Of a DNA stretch of 64,000 nucleotides, positions 50,715 through 58,670 are shown one piece after another. The notes beneath the pieces were generated by a model. The model did no database searches and was not told the origin of the DNA. It saw only the letters and a program-made list of their open reading frames with translations. This stretch comes from Angelobacter sp036557225 (GTDB lineage Bacteria; Acidobacteriota; Terriglobia; Terriglobales; Acidobacteriaceae), in contig DATBHX010000071.1 of NCBI GenBank assembly GCA_036557225.1, positions 1-64,000 of the forward strand, written 5' to 3'. A program made the position numbers and the translations under genes. How positions within the stretch are numbered: the stretch's first letter is position 1; every line of letters begins with the position of its first letter.

Positions 50715-51950
50715 TCACTGGATCTCTCGAACTTCTTTTTGCAGCGCGCCCAGGCTTGTGATCAGCAGCATCGCCGCTCCGGCGATCAGAAACATGAGTT
50801 TGAGATTCCAGGCGATCATCAAACCTGCAACCGCCAGCGATACAGGAGCCAGTCCGATGGCGGAGAGCATGACCACGCTCATCACCCGTCCGCGGACCGA
50901 GGGATCAACGCGCTGTTGCAGCCAGGCAACGATCTGCACGTTGGACAGCGCGGCCGCTGCTGCCATCAGGGCCAACACGGCGGTGGAGTCCCATAGATGC
51001 GTTAGCATTCCCATGGCGCCGAGGCAGAAGCTGATCACGGCGCACACGGAAAGAATCAGCAGGCCACGGCGACGCATCTTCCAAACACCGGCAAGCAGCG
51101 CGCCCAGCAACCCGCCTACCGCCATTGAAGCCAGCAACAGCCCGAATGCAGTGGCGGATCCGAACCTGGTTTTGGCCAAATAGGGCAGGCCTACGCCGAG
51201 TGGCCCGCTCAGGCAGAAATTCAGCACCGCGACCAATAGAAGCAGGGTACGCAAAGGCACATCTTTCTGAACATAGGAGAAGCCGTCAAGGATCGATCGC
51301 CACATCGGTGGCCGCGCGGCTGAGGGCTGGGCCCGTGATGGGTCAGGCAGCCGCCACAACGCGGCGAGGATGAACAGGAAACTGATGGCATCCAGAATGA
51401 ACGCCCAGGCCGCGCCCAGAATCTTGACGACGATGCCCGCCGGCGCTGGACCAACAATGGTGGTCAGTTGCGCTGTGGTTTGAAACACCGAGTTGGCGGC
51501 CACCAGTTGCTCGCGCTGCAGCAATGAAGGCAGGAACGCAGAAAACGCCGGCATGGCGAAGGCATCGGCTACGCCAAACGCAAAGCCCAGAATGTAAAGC
51601 TCCCAGATGCGCAGATGATGAAACCAGAGCAGCGCGCCGATCGCCGCCACAAACAGAGTGCGTGCCGAAGCGGTGCCCATCAGGATTCTGCGCGGAGAAA
51701 TCCGGTCCGTCAGCGCTCCGCCCAGCAGCATCAGCACCGCGCGTGGAATGGCCGCAGCCATCATGATGGTTCCCATGGCGACCGCTGAGCCGGTCTGCTG
51801 CAGTACCACCCAGGGCAGAGCCACCAGGTAGAACTGGTCGCCAAGGAGTGAGATGGCAGACCCGATCCAGAGCATGCGGAAATTGCGTTCGCGCAATGGA
51901 TGCACAGGAGGAACGGGTGCGGGAGGAGTGGGTTGAATCGCGGCGGCCAT
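50715..51950 (-). CDS. MFS efflux transporter
   Basis: 411 residues with about 12 hydrophobic helices. N-terminal RNFRMLWIGSAISLLGDQFYLVALPW and the intracellular loop GGALTDRISPRRILMG are typical of the EntS/MdtH-like major facilitator group; a central polar loop is followed by helices like LLLLVAVLNFCLSGPLGVGL. Probably a drug or siderophore exporter. The divergent TetR gene and the 26-bp palindrome between them suggest repression. The gene follows a small ORF with a 17-bp gap. Confidence 0.92.
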   Translation of the reverse strand: MAAAIQPTPPAPVPPVHPLRERNFRMLWIGSAISLLGDQFYLVALPWVVLQQTGSAVAMGTIMMAAAIPRAVLMLLGGALTDRISPRRILMGTASARTLFVAAIGALLWFHHLRIWELYILGFAFGVADAFAMPAFSAFLPSLLQREQLVAANSVFQTTAQLTTIVGPAPAGIVVKILGAAWAFILDAISFLFILAALWRLPDPSRAQPSAARPPMWRSILDGFSYVQKDVPLRTLLLLVAVLNFCLSGPLGVGLPYLAKTRFGSATAFGLLLASMAVGGLLGALLAGVWKMRRRGLLILSVCAVISFCLGAMGMLTHLWDSTAVLALMAAAAALSNVQIVAWLQQRVDPSVRGRVMSVVMLSAIGLAPVSLAVAGLMIAWNLKLMFLIAGAAMLLITSLGALQKEVREIQ

Positions 51951-51967
51951 AAAGTTCTCTCTTTCTT

Positions 51968-52276
51968 TCAGCGGAACAGTAATCCGATCATGCGGCGGTT
52001 GCAGACAAACTGAAGCTTGCGATGTTCGTGCGGCGATTGCCGAGCGTCATGCTCGTGCGGGGTCAGTGAGGGTGCTTCATTGGCCCCGGGATCGTCAAGC
52101 TCTGCGTGCGCCTGCCGGAGCCACGCCGCCAGATTCTTCACGGGACGTGGAGCGGCGGTGCTATGCAACCTTACCCAACCGCGGCTGCTCCAGCCCCAGA
52201 AGCGAGTTTGACCTGGAGTTCGCAGGTAAAGCCCGGCGAAGGGCTTGAGCGGGGCATCATTTTGCGGCGTTTGCAA
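51968..52276 (-). CDS. Small hypothetical protein upstream of the MFS gene
   Basis: A 102-residue frame that begins at TTG 52276, with GGAG 8 bases upstream. The N-terminus (LKPFAGLYLRTPGQTRFWGW, GWVRLHSTAAPRPVKNLAAWLRQ) is protein-like, the C-terminus is less so. No family recognised. The gap to the MFS gene is 17 bp, so it would be the first gene of that operon. An ATG-start alternative is absent. Confidence 0.5.
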   Translation of the reverse strand: MQTPQNDAPLKPFAGLYLRTPGQTRFWGWSSRGWVRLHSTAAPRPVKNLAAWLRQAHAELDDPGANEAPSLTPHEHDARQSPHEHRKLQFVCNRRMIGLLFR

Positions 52277-52323
52277 GATGGCGGCTCCTTTTGAACGGAG
52301 GCCCTTAGGGCCCCCGCGTTCAA

Positions 52324-52349
52324 ATGTAAATGTAAATTTACATTTACAT
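52324..52349. promoter_or_regulatory. Perfect 26-bp palindromic operator
   Basis: A perfect palindrome made of ATGTAAATGTAAA and its reverse complement, i.e. TGTAAATGTAAATTTACA at its core. It lies 27 bp before the TetR start codon and overlaps promoters on both strands: a plus-strand TTTACA (52337-52342), 17 bases, TATTAT (52360-52365), and a minus-strand TTGACA (52358-52353) with an 18-base spacer to TACATT (52334-52329). Confidence 0.75.
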
Positions 52350-52376
52350 ACTTGTCAAGTATTATTTTAGAGAGCG

Positions 52377-53051
52377 ATGAAAAAAGAGAAGAAAGCAACG
52401 AAGAAAGGGTTGGCGCCCCAGCAGGAGCGCAGTCGTGAGTCGCTGCGAAAGCTGTTGAAGGCCGCCGCGGAAGTCTTAGGACAACACGGGGTGGAGGGAG
52501 CCACGATTCCGCGCATCGCGCAGCATGCCGGGCTTACGCCGGGCGCAGTCTATCGCCGTTTTCATGACAAGGAGGCGCTGCTGGAAGAGGTGATCCTGGG
52601 CATTCTGGAGCGCCAGGACGAGCGTATGAAAACCGGAATCACGCCGGAGAAGGCGGCGCAGATTCCTCTCCCGGTCTTTGCTGAGCAAGTGGTTGGCGGC
52701 ATGGTGGTCGTGTATCGCGCGAACGCGGCGCTGCTGCGCGCCATGCGCACGTTTGCGCAGAGCCGTCAGTTAACACCATTCCACAGGAAGATCAGCAAAA
52801 TCGAGGCCAGATCGTTTGATCGTGCGATCGAACTCTTTCTCGCCCATCGAAAAGAGATCAGGCACCCTGATCCGCGGACCGCCATCACTCTTGGCATTAT
52901 GTTCATTTCCAGCATGCTCTATGAGTGGCTGGTCATGCCACTCGATGTCAGCGAATGGAAGCAGTTCTTGCCCAAGGACGACCAGATACTCAAGCGAGAG
53001 TTGACCCGCGCTTTTTTGAGCTATCTGGGAGTCGAGCAGAAGGACGATTAG
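52377..53051 (+). CDS. TetR/AcrR family repressor
   Basis: 224 residues with a basic tail, then the TetR HTH (about 20-65): RESLRKLLKAAAEVLGQHGVEGATIPRIAQHAGLTPGAVYRRFHDKEALLEEV. The C-terminal ligand domain is helical. It is divergent from the MFS operon, and the shared 26-bp palindrome overlapping both promoters is the obvious operator, giving autoregulation and drug-inducible efflux. Inference from position and family. Confidence 0.93.
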   Translation: MKKEKKATKKGLAPQQERSRESLRKLLKAAAEVLGQHGVEGATIPRIAQHAGLTPGAVYRRFHDKEALLEEVILGILERQDERMKTGITPEKAAQIPLPVFAEQVVGGMVVVYRANAALLRAMRTFAQSRQLTPFHRKISKIEARSFDRAIELFLAHRKEIRHPDPRTAITLGIMFISSMLYEWLVMPLDVSEWKQFLPKDDQILKRELTRAFLSYLGVEQKDD

Positions 53052-53075
53052 GCGCTGATACAATAGAAACCAGCC

Positions 53076-53100
53076 CGCACGCATCAAAAGAAAGCGTGCG
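53076..53100. other. Stem-loop between tetR and ffh
   Basis: CGCACGC (53076-53082) and GCGTGCG (53094-53100), 7-bp perfect stem with an 11-base A-rich loop, 24 bp after the TetR stop. No T-tract follows. Confidence 0.4.
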
Positions 53101-53145
53101 CCGTAAGTCCCGTCATCCATTTTCATGTAGGACTGCCTTTGATCT

Positions 53146-54507
53146 ATGTTTGAAAATCTTCAGGAAAAGCTGCAGCGAGCATTCAAGAACCTGCGCGGAC
53201 AGGGCACGCTCACCGGGGAAAACATCCAGGAAGCGCTCAAAGAAATTCGCATGGCGCTACTGGAGGCCGATGTCAATTTCAAGGTGGTCAAGATCTTTAT
53301 TGATCGCGTATCCGCGAAGGCCGTTGGAACCGAGGTGATGACGGCGCTTTCACCGGCGCAGCAGGTGGTGAAGATCGTCCATGACGAACTGGTGGAGATT
53401 CTCGGCAAAGACACAGCCAAACTGAAGTTTGCGTCGCAGCCACCGTCGGTTGTTTTAATGGCAGGCCTGCAGGGCTCGGGAAAAACCACTACCTCGGGCA
53501 AGCTGGCGCAATGGCTCAAGAAGGGCGGGCATCGTCCGATGCTGGTTTCGGTGGACGTGTATCGTCCCGCCGCGCGGCAGCAGCTGAAAGTTGTGGCTGA
53601 GGCGATCAAGGCCCATCTCTACGAAGGCAAGGTGGAGCACGCCGATACGCCCACGGTCGAACGCCTGGCCAAAGAAGCGCGCAAAGAGGCGATGAACAAC
53701 GGCTGCAACTTCCTGATCGTCGATACCGCCGGACGCCTGCACATCGATGACGAGCTGATGGCGGAGATGCAGTCGCTCAAAAAGATCCTGAACCCGCAGG
53801 AAATCCTGTTTGTGGCCGACGCCATGACCGGCCAGGATGCGGTTCGCTCGGCAGAGGAATTTCACAATAAGCTTTCCATCACCGGCGTGGTGCTGACCAA
53901 GATGGATGGCGACGCCCGCGGCGGCGCCGCGCTGTCGATCCGCCAGGTGACGGGCCAGCCGATCAAGTTCATCGGCGTGGGCGAAAAGTATGACGCCCTG
54001 GAGCCGTTCCATCCCGATCGTATCGTCGGGCGCATTCTGGGCATGGGCGACGTGATGACGCTGATCGAAAAGGCGCAGGAGACGGTGGACCAGAAAAAGG
54101 CGCAGGAGTTCGCGGAGAAAGCGCTGGGCGGGGAAGGCTTCTCACTGGAAGATTTTCGCGACCAGCTGCGACAGGTGAAGAAGCTGGGCTCCATGCAGAG
54201 CATCATCAAGATGCTGCCGAGCATCGGACCGTTCGCCAACATGCAGAAAGCGGCCGACAGCGTGGATGAAAGCCAGCTCACACGGGTGGAAGCCATCATC
54301 AACTCCATGACGCCGAAAGAGCGCAATCATCATGAGCTGATCAACGGCAGCCGGCGCAAGCGCATTGCCCGGGGTTCGGGAACCAGCGTGCAGGAAGTGA
54401 ACCAGCTACTGCGCCAGTACGCGCAGATGCGCAAGATGTTCAAAGACATGGGCAAGGCCAGCTTCGGACGAAAACTGGCAGGGATGAAGCTGCCGGGAAT
54501 GCGATAA
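53146..54507 (+). CDS. ffh: Signal recognition particle protein Ffh
   Basis: SRP54 GTPase that targets nascent membrane proteins to the Sec translocon with 4.5S RNA and FtsY. 453 residues. N domain (MFENLQEKLQRAFKNLRG), G domain with the P-loop GLQGSGKTTTSGKLA, DVYRPAARQQLKV, DTAGRLHIDDELM, TKMDGDARGGAAL, and the Met-rich M domain (about 300-450) ending KMFKDMGKASFGRKLAGMKLPGMR, with the RNA-binding GSGTSVQEVNQLLRQ. All motifs present; normal length. Confidence 0.97.
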   Translation: MFENLQEKLQRAFKNLRGQGTLTGENIQEALKEIRMALLEADVNFKVVKIFIDRVSAKAVGTEVMTALSPAQQVVKIVHDELVEILGKDTAKLKFASQPPSVVLMAGLQGSGKTTTSGKLAQWLKKGGHRPMLVSVDVYRPAARQQLKVVAEAIKAHLYEGKVEHADTPTVERLAKEARKEAMNNGCNFLIVDTAGRLHIDDELMAEMQSLKKILNPQEILFVADAMTGQDAVRSAEEFHNKLSITGVVLTKMDGDARGGAALSIRQVTGQPIKFIGVGEKYDALEPFHPDRIVGRILGMGDVMTLIEKAQETVDQKKAQEFAEKALGGEGFSLEDFRDQLRQVKKLGSMQSIIKMLPSIGPFANMQKAADSVDESQLTRVEAIINSMTPKERNHHELINGSRRKRIARGSGTSVQEVNQLLRQYAQMRKMFKDMGKASFGRKLAGMKLPGMR

Positions 54508-54605
54508 AAATTGGTAAATGGGTAAATTGGTAATCGAGTAAATTGGAGAGCAGCCTGGTTTGGACTTTCATTTACCCATTTACCAAATTACCCATTTACC
54601 AATTT
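54508..54605. repeat. Long inverted repeat between ffh and the redoxin gene
   Basis: Left arm 54508-54533 and right arm 54580-54605 are reverse complements at 25 of 26 bases (AAATTGGTAAATGGGTAA / TTACCCATTTACCAATTT at the ends), with a 46-base loop. The right half also holds a tandem 16-bp repeat. The right arm ends two bases before the redoxin start codon. Confidence 0.85.
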
Positions 54606-54607
54606 CC

Positions 54608-55246
54608 GTGTCGTTAGCCCAACAACTCGACGATCTCACCACCAAACTGCGCTCGCTGGTTCCCGCAGAGCGGCTCGCTACGATCGATCATGCGGCGGAA
54701 GAACGGACGAGTTCCGGACTGGCGAATCACGCTCTGAAAGCCGGTGATCGCGCTCCAGGCTTTGAACTGCCTGACGGCGACGGCATGATGTGGCGATCAG
54801 AAGAATTGCTGCAGTCTGGTCCGCTGGCGATCGTCTTCTATCGGGGACGCTGGTGCGCCTACTGCAATACGCAGCTGGCGGCGCTGAAGGAAGTCCACGG
54901 TCAGATTGCGGCGGCAGGCGCGTCGATCGTTGCCATTTCGCCACAGACGCAAAAGCACTCGTACATGACGCGGGACATGCATAAGCTGCGCTTTCCCGTG
55001 CTCAGCGATCAGGGGAATCACGTGGCGCGGAGTTTTGGGCTCGTATATCGCGTATCGTCCGAGTTGCAGGCGATGTATGAAGGCATCTTCACCAAACTTC
55101 CGGGCTATAACGGCGACCAAAGCTGGGAATTGCCGCTGGCGGCGACATATATCGTTCGTCCTGACGGGGTGATTTCGTGGGCGCGAGTGGATGCAGACTG
55201 GCGGAAGCGGCCGGAGCCAGAAGAGATTTTGAGAGTGCTAGGTTAG
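54608..55246 (+). CDS. Peroxiredoxin-like thioredoxin-fold protein (AhpC/TSA)
   Basis: 212 residues from GTG 54608 (MSLAQQLDDLTTKL). Thioredoxin-like domain with FYRGRWCAYCNTQLAAL, a CxxC (Cys83, Cys86) rather than the single peroxidatic Cys of classical peroxiredoxins, plus AISPQTQKHSYM and PLAATYIVRPDGVISWARVD. This matches the AhpC/TSA 'redoxin' group. Starts further upstream at 54560 would run through the inverted repeat and give an unconvincing leader. Translation initiation may be affected by that hairpin. Confidence 0.88.
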   Translation: MSLAQQLDDLTTKLRSLVPAERLATIDHAAEERTSSGLANHALKAGDRAPGFELPDGDGMMWRSEELLQSGPLAIVFYRGRWCAYCNTQLAALKEVHGQIAAAGASIVAISPQTQKHSYMTRDMHKLRFPVLSDQGNHVARSFGLVYRVSSELQAMYEGIFTKLPGYNGDQSWELPLAATYIVRPDGVISWARVDADWRKRPEPEEILRVLG

Positions 55247-55271
55247 CCCGTTCCCATCGTGGCGCGTACGG

Positions 55272-55300
55272 AAAAAAGCGGAGGTTATGCGACCTCCGCT
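55272..55300 (-). terminator. Strong rho-independent terminator
   Basis: AGCGGAGGT (55277-55285) and ACCTCCGCT (55292-55300), 9-bp stem, 6-base loop; on the minus strand the stem is followed by six Ts. It lies about 60 bp after the last DinB gene and ends the minus-strand cluster. Confidence 0.9.
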
Positions 55301-55312
55301 CTCACATAGTCA

Positions 55313-55356
55313 TAGGGTTCCCTCTCCCGCTTCGCGGGATCGGGATTTCAGAAAAA
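55313..55356. repeat. Dispersed intergenic repeat, copy B
   Basis: Related to 37874-37921: AGGGTTCCCTC, a CCCGC-TTC-GCGGG hairpin, then GGATTTCAGAAAAA identical at the right end. It abuts the stop codon of the DinB gene. Confidence 0.7.
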
Positions 55357-55357
55357 C

Positions 55358-55990
55358 CTACTGCTGCGGCCGGCTGGCAGGAGGCACAACGCCATTCATG
55401 CGCAGGTATTCCACCATCTGGCCGTATTCATCGGCGGCGTGGATGACAGCTCCGGTAACGATCATCAACCTTGGCTGGTTGCCGCGGAACGATGGAAGCT
55501 GGTCCATCGCGTTTTCCGGTGTAAGGGTCTTGGCAGCGCGATGTCCGACGGCGAACGAGTCCTTCAGAAACTGAATGATCTCCGCTTTCGTCTTGAGTTC
55601 ATCGGGGCCGTTGGAGCCCTTGATGTTCTCGGGCAGCTTTTCTCCGGTCACTCTGCTCCAGAAGAAGAAATTGGCTGCGCCGGTGTGCTTCAGCAATGTG
55701 GCAAACGTGCGCACGTCCTTATAGGCTGCGCCGGGAATGTTCAGCGAGGCCGGTGTGAAGTTGTATTTATCTTCCGGCATGGCCTCTGCCACATCGAGAA
55801 GATTTTTTTCATACTGGCTCACCTGTCGGTCAGCCATCGCCGAAAGCGACGTTATAGGTGGCGGCGCGGCTTGCGCCTGGGGCGCGGACGGCGTTGCCGG
55901 TGTTCCGGTGGGCGCTGCACCGCCCTGAGCATAGGCTCCGACAGCAAAAGACATTACAGCCAAGAGGCACAACGCTCGCACAAGTTTCAT
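55358..55990 (-). CDS. Secreted DinB-like protein 1
   Basis: 210 residues from ATG 55990 (GGAGGG about 8 bases upstream); the frame extends to 56038 without a signal. Signal peptide (about 1-22, GAYAQG), Pro/Ala-rich stretch, then a DinB four-helix fold: MPEDKYNFTPASL, TFATLLKHTGAANFFFW with the first His, and VIHAADEYGQMVEYLRMNG. In this copy the third metal ligand of the usual HxxxH is Glu (HAADE). DinB domains bind metal for thiol-transferase-type reactions; a secreted form is typical of acidobacteria. Ends ASRPQQ like its paralogs. Confidence 0.88.
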   Translation of the reverse strand: MKLVRALCLLAVMSFAVGAYAQGGAAPTGTPATPSAPQAQAAPPPITSLSAMADRQVSQYEKNLLDVAEAMPEDKYNFTPASLNIPGAAYKDVRTFATLLKHTGAANFFFWSRVTGEKLPENIKGSNGPDELKTKAEIIQFLKDSFAVGHRAAKTLTPENAMDQLPSFRGNQPRLMIVTGAVIHAADEYGQMVEYLRMNGVVPPASRPQQ

Positions 55991-56116
55991 TGTGAAACCC
56001 TCCTCAAAAAGTTTTGTTCTCAAGCGACCGAGAACCATATCATGCGCGTTAGATCGAGCGCCACAGCGATCGGTCGCATTTTTTCAGGAATAGCATGGGC
56101 GTCGGCCCTCACGCTC

Positions 56117-56701
56117 TTATTGTTGGCGGCTTGCCGGCGGGACAATGCCGTTCATGCGCAGGTATTCCACCATCTGCCCGTAGTGATCAAATGCGTGGCC
56201 GATCGCAAAAGTGACAGCATAGATTTTTGTCCACTGTCCTTTACCGGAGGGACGGGGGACCTGGCCGAGAGCATTTTCCACCGTCAGCAATTGTGCGGCT
56301 TTGTGTCCGACGGCGAATGAATCTTTCAAATACTTAATGATCTCAGCTTTGCTTTTGAGAGAAGCTGGTCCATTGGTATCGGTGGATGCGATGGGTGATT
56401 TGTCGCCGGTGACCGCGCCCCAGAGGATGTAATTGCTGGCGGCAACGTGCCTCACCTCTTCGGCGAATGTCTTCACACCCTTGTAATCACTCCCGGCGAT
56501 GTTGAGGCCGCCGGGAGTGAAATTGAATTTGTCATCGGGCATGGCCTCAGCAGCGCTGACAAATTCTTTTTCCAATGTGCTTAGCTGGCCATCAATTTCC
56601 GCAGCCAGAGTCGGCGCCGCAGGCTTCGTAGCGGCCTGTGCCCAGACGCCAACCGAGAAAAACAGCGCGGAACACACGCAGAGTGTTCTCAGGTAGTTCA
56701 T
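56117..56701 (-). CDS. Secreted DinB-like protein 2
   Basis: 194 residues; signal peptide (about 1-22, GVWAQA). DinB helices: AEAMPDDKFNFTPGGLNI, TFAEEVRHVAASNYILW (first His) and IGHAFDHYGQMVEYLRMNGIVPP with the complete HxxxH. Ends PPASRQQ. It is about 36 bp after copy 3 and 126 bp before copy 1. Closely related to copy 3 over the whole length, less so to copy 1, so the array grew by successive duplications. Confidence 0.9.
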   Translation of the reverse strand: MNYLRTLCVCSALFFSVGVWAQAATKPAAPTLAAEIDGQLSTLEKEFVSAAEAMPDDKFNFTPGGLNIAGSDYKGVKTFAEEVRHVAASNYILWGAVTGDKSPIASTDTNGPASLKSKAEIIKYLKDSFAVGHKAAQLLTVENALGQVPRPSGKGQWTKIYAVTFAIGHAFDHYGQMVEYLRMNGIVPPASRQQ

Positions 56702-56737
56702 GGGTTCTCCTAATCACTCTCCATCTCTGGGCCAAGC

Positions 56738-57340
56738 TTATTGCTGGCGGCTAGCCGGCGGAATGATGCCGTTCATGCGCAGGTATTCCACCATCTGTCC
56801 GTAGTGATCAAACGCGTGAGCGACGGCAAAGCTTGTGCAGAAGAGCTTGGTGGTTTGTCCCTGACCGAAGGGATTGGGGACCATTGCGAGAGCAGCGCGT
56901 TCCGAGGTCAGCGACTGCGCTGCTTTGTGCCCGAAGGCAAACGAATCTTTCAGGTACTTGATGATCTCGGCCTTGGTCTTGAGCTGGGGCGGGCCATTGT
57001 CTTCGCTCGATTCGATGGGCGGCTTCTCACCGGTGACCGGACTCCACAGCTGAAAGTTTGTGGCTGCGACGTGCCGCACTTCTTCGGCAAATGTCTTTAC
57101 GCCTTTATAGTCGCTGCCGTTAATGTTGAGGCTGGCGGGAGCAAAGTTGAATTTGTCGTCGGGCATGGCCTCGGCGGCGCTTACGAATTCTCTTTCCAGG
57201 ATGCTGATTTCACGATCGATCACGCCGCCGATTGTCGGCGCAGGCGTAGGCGTTGCGGCCGGCTTGGCAGCGGCCTGTCCCAGAGCAGCCGCGGCGAAAG
57301 CCATTACGGCAAGGAAACAGAGTGCTCGCAGATGGTTCAT
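56738..57340 (-). CDS. Secreted DinB-like protein 3
   Basis: 200 residues from ATG 57340 (GAGGAG upstream); signal peptide (about 1-22, AAALGQA) and a PTPAP stretch. AEAMPDDKFNFAPASLNI, TFAEEVRHVAATNFQLW and VAHAFDHYGQMVEYLRMNGIIPPASRQQ. The metal residues are present. First of the three in transcription order, 40 bp after the MFS gene stop, so it may belong to the same transcript. Confidence 0.9.
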   Translation of the reverse strand: MNHLRALCFLAVMAFAAAALGQAAAKPAATPTPAPTIGGVIDREISILEREFVSAAEAMPDDKFNFAPASLNINGSDYKGVKTFAEEVRHVAATNFQLWSPVTGEKPPIESSEDNGPPQLKTKAEIIKYLKDSFAFGHKAAQSLTSERAALAMVPNPFGQGQTTKLFCTSFAVAHAFDHYGQMVEYLRMNGIIPPASRQQ

Positions 57341-57380
57341 CAGGTTCTCCTCTTCTCTTAATGGGTTTTTCTTATTTGAA

Positions 57381-58664
57381 TCATTGACCATTCGGTTGCT
57401 GTAAACGATACCACGGCGCCAGCAGCAAGCCGGCGGCCATTGCGGCAGCGGCGGCAGTGAGCGTGAACGGCACGCTGGTGTGTGTAGCGACAATACCCCA
57501 GAGTGCGCTGCCCAGCGCAAGGCCGCCCTGCAACACCAGAACGTACATGGAGATCACGCGCGCGCGTACCCAGGCCGGGGCCGCGGTTTGCGCCGAGTAG
57601 TTGAGCGTGGCCAGGGTGCTGATCCAGGCCAGTCCGCAGGCAGCGCAGAAAATGGAAGCTACAACCAGAGTTTGTGCCCGCACCAGGCCACATAGTCCAA
57701 TGGCAAAAGCGATGGCTGCGGCAGCGATGATCGCGTCGGGCGAGAAGCGCCGCCGCGCGCGCGACAATACGCCTGCTCCGGCCAACGCGCCGACGCCAAA
57801 GAAGGCCAGCATCCCACCAAAACCTTCCGGGCCAAATTTCTGTGCGATCAGGGGAAGCAAAGCCCAGAAGGGGCTGGAGAACAACGAGAATACCAGCGTA
57901 CGCACCAACACGGTGCGAATGCGCGGCTCCTGGCGAGCGTAGCGCAGGCCGGTGGCGATGGCGTCAGCAAACGTGGTGTGGCCGTTCTGTCGTTCGGTGT
58001 GCTCAGGACGCCAGCGATAGAGAAACAAGATGACGCCGAAGAATGAGACGGCATTGATCAGAAAGGCGCGCCCTGATCCAGTGAACGTTCCCTGGCAGGT
58101 GGCGATCACCAGTCCCCCGATTGCGGGACCAACCGCACGCGCAATGTTGAAGCCGGCGGAGTTGAGCGCGACTGCTGCTGCCAGCTGCGAGGGTGGAACC
58201 AGATCGGGCGTAAGGGCCTGCCATGCGGGATCGTTCATCACCGCGCCGACTCCCAGCAGGAAAGTGAACACCAGCAGGATCTGTGGATTCACAGTACGCG
58301 TGAGCGTCATGATCCCCAGAATTGCCGCGGCGGCAACCATGGTGCTCTGGGTGAAGAGCAGGAATTTGCGGCGGTCGACAATATCCGCCAGCGCGCCCGC
58401 AGGCAATGCGATCAACAGCACCGGTAAACTCACCGCAACCGGGACGAGGGCCACCCACATCGGCGAACTGGTGAGTGAGGTCATGAGCCAGCCAGTGGCG
58501 ACCGCCTGCATCCAGCTGCCGGTATAGGAGATTACAGCGGCAATCCACAGGCTACGGAAGAGCGGCACCCGCAGGGGCGAGAGCGCGGAGTGATACGCGG
58601 GAGCAACTTGTACCTGGGCCGGATCTTCCATGGGACTAGGAGACCTCGGCGTGACGGCGGACAT
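57381..58664 (-). CDS. MFS transporter, secretion-effector/EntS-like
   Basis: 427 residues, about 12 transmembrane helices. N-terminal PLFRSLWIAAVISYTGSWMQAVATGWLM and the loop GALADIVDRRKFLLF are typical of the PF05977-like (transmembrane secretion effector) group. Probably an exporter; substrate unknown. It lies 6 bp after the APC permease stop, so translationally linked to the PIG-L/APC genes. Confidence 0.9.
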   Translation of the reverse strand: MSAVTPRSPSPMEDPAQVQVAPAYHSALSPLRVPLFRSLWIAAVISYTGSWMQAVATGWLMTSLTSSPMWVALVPVAVSLPVLLIALPAGALADIVDRRKFLLFTQSTMVAAAAILGIMTLTRTVNPQILLVFTFLLGVGAVMNDPAWQALTPDLVPPSQLAAAVALNSAGFNIARAVGPAIGGLVIATCQGTFTGSGRAFLINAVSFFGVILFLYRWRPEHTERQNGHTTFADAIATGLRYARQEPRIRTVLVRTLVFSLFSSPFWALLPLIAQKFGPEGFGGMLAFFGVGALAGAGVLSRARRRFSPDAIIAAAAIAFAIGLCGLVRAQTLVVASIFCAACGLAWISTLATLNYSAQTAAPAWVRARVISMYVLVLQGGLALGSALWGIVATHTSVPFTLTAAAAAMAAGLLLAPWYRLQQPNGQ

Positions 58665-58670
58665 GACAAA

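Noticed and set aside
53052..53145. 4.5S/SRP RNA next to ffh
   Set aside because: The gap is under 100 bp and contains only a 7-bp stem-loop; no GGAA-type SRP tetraloop helix is seen.
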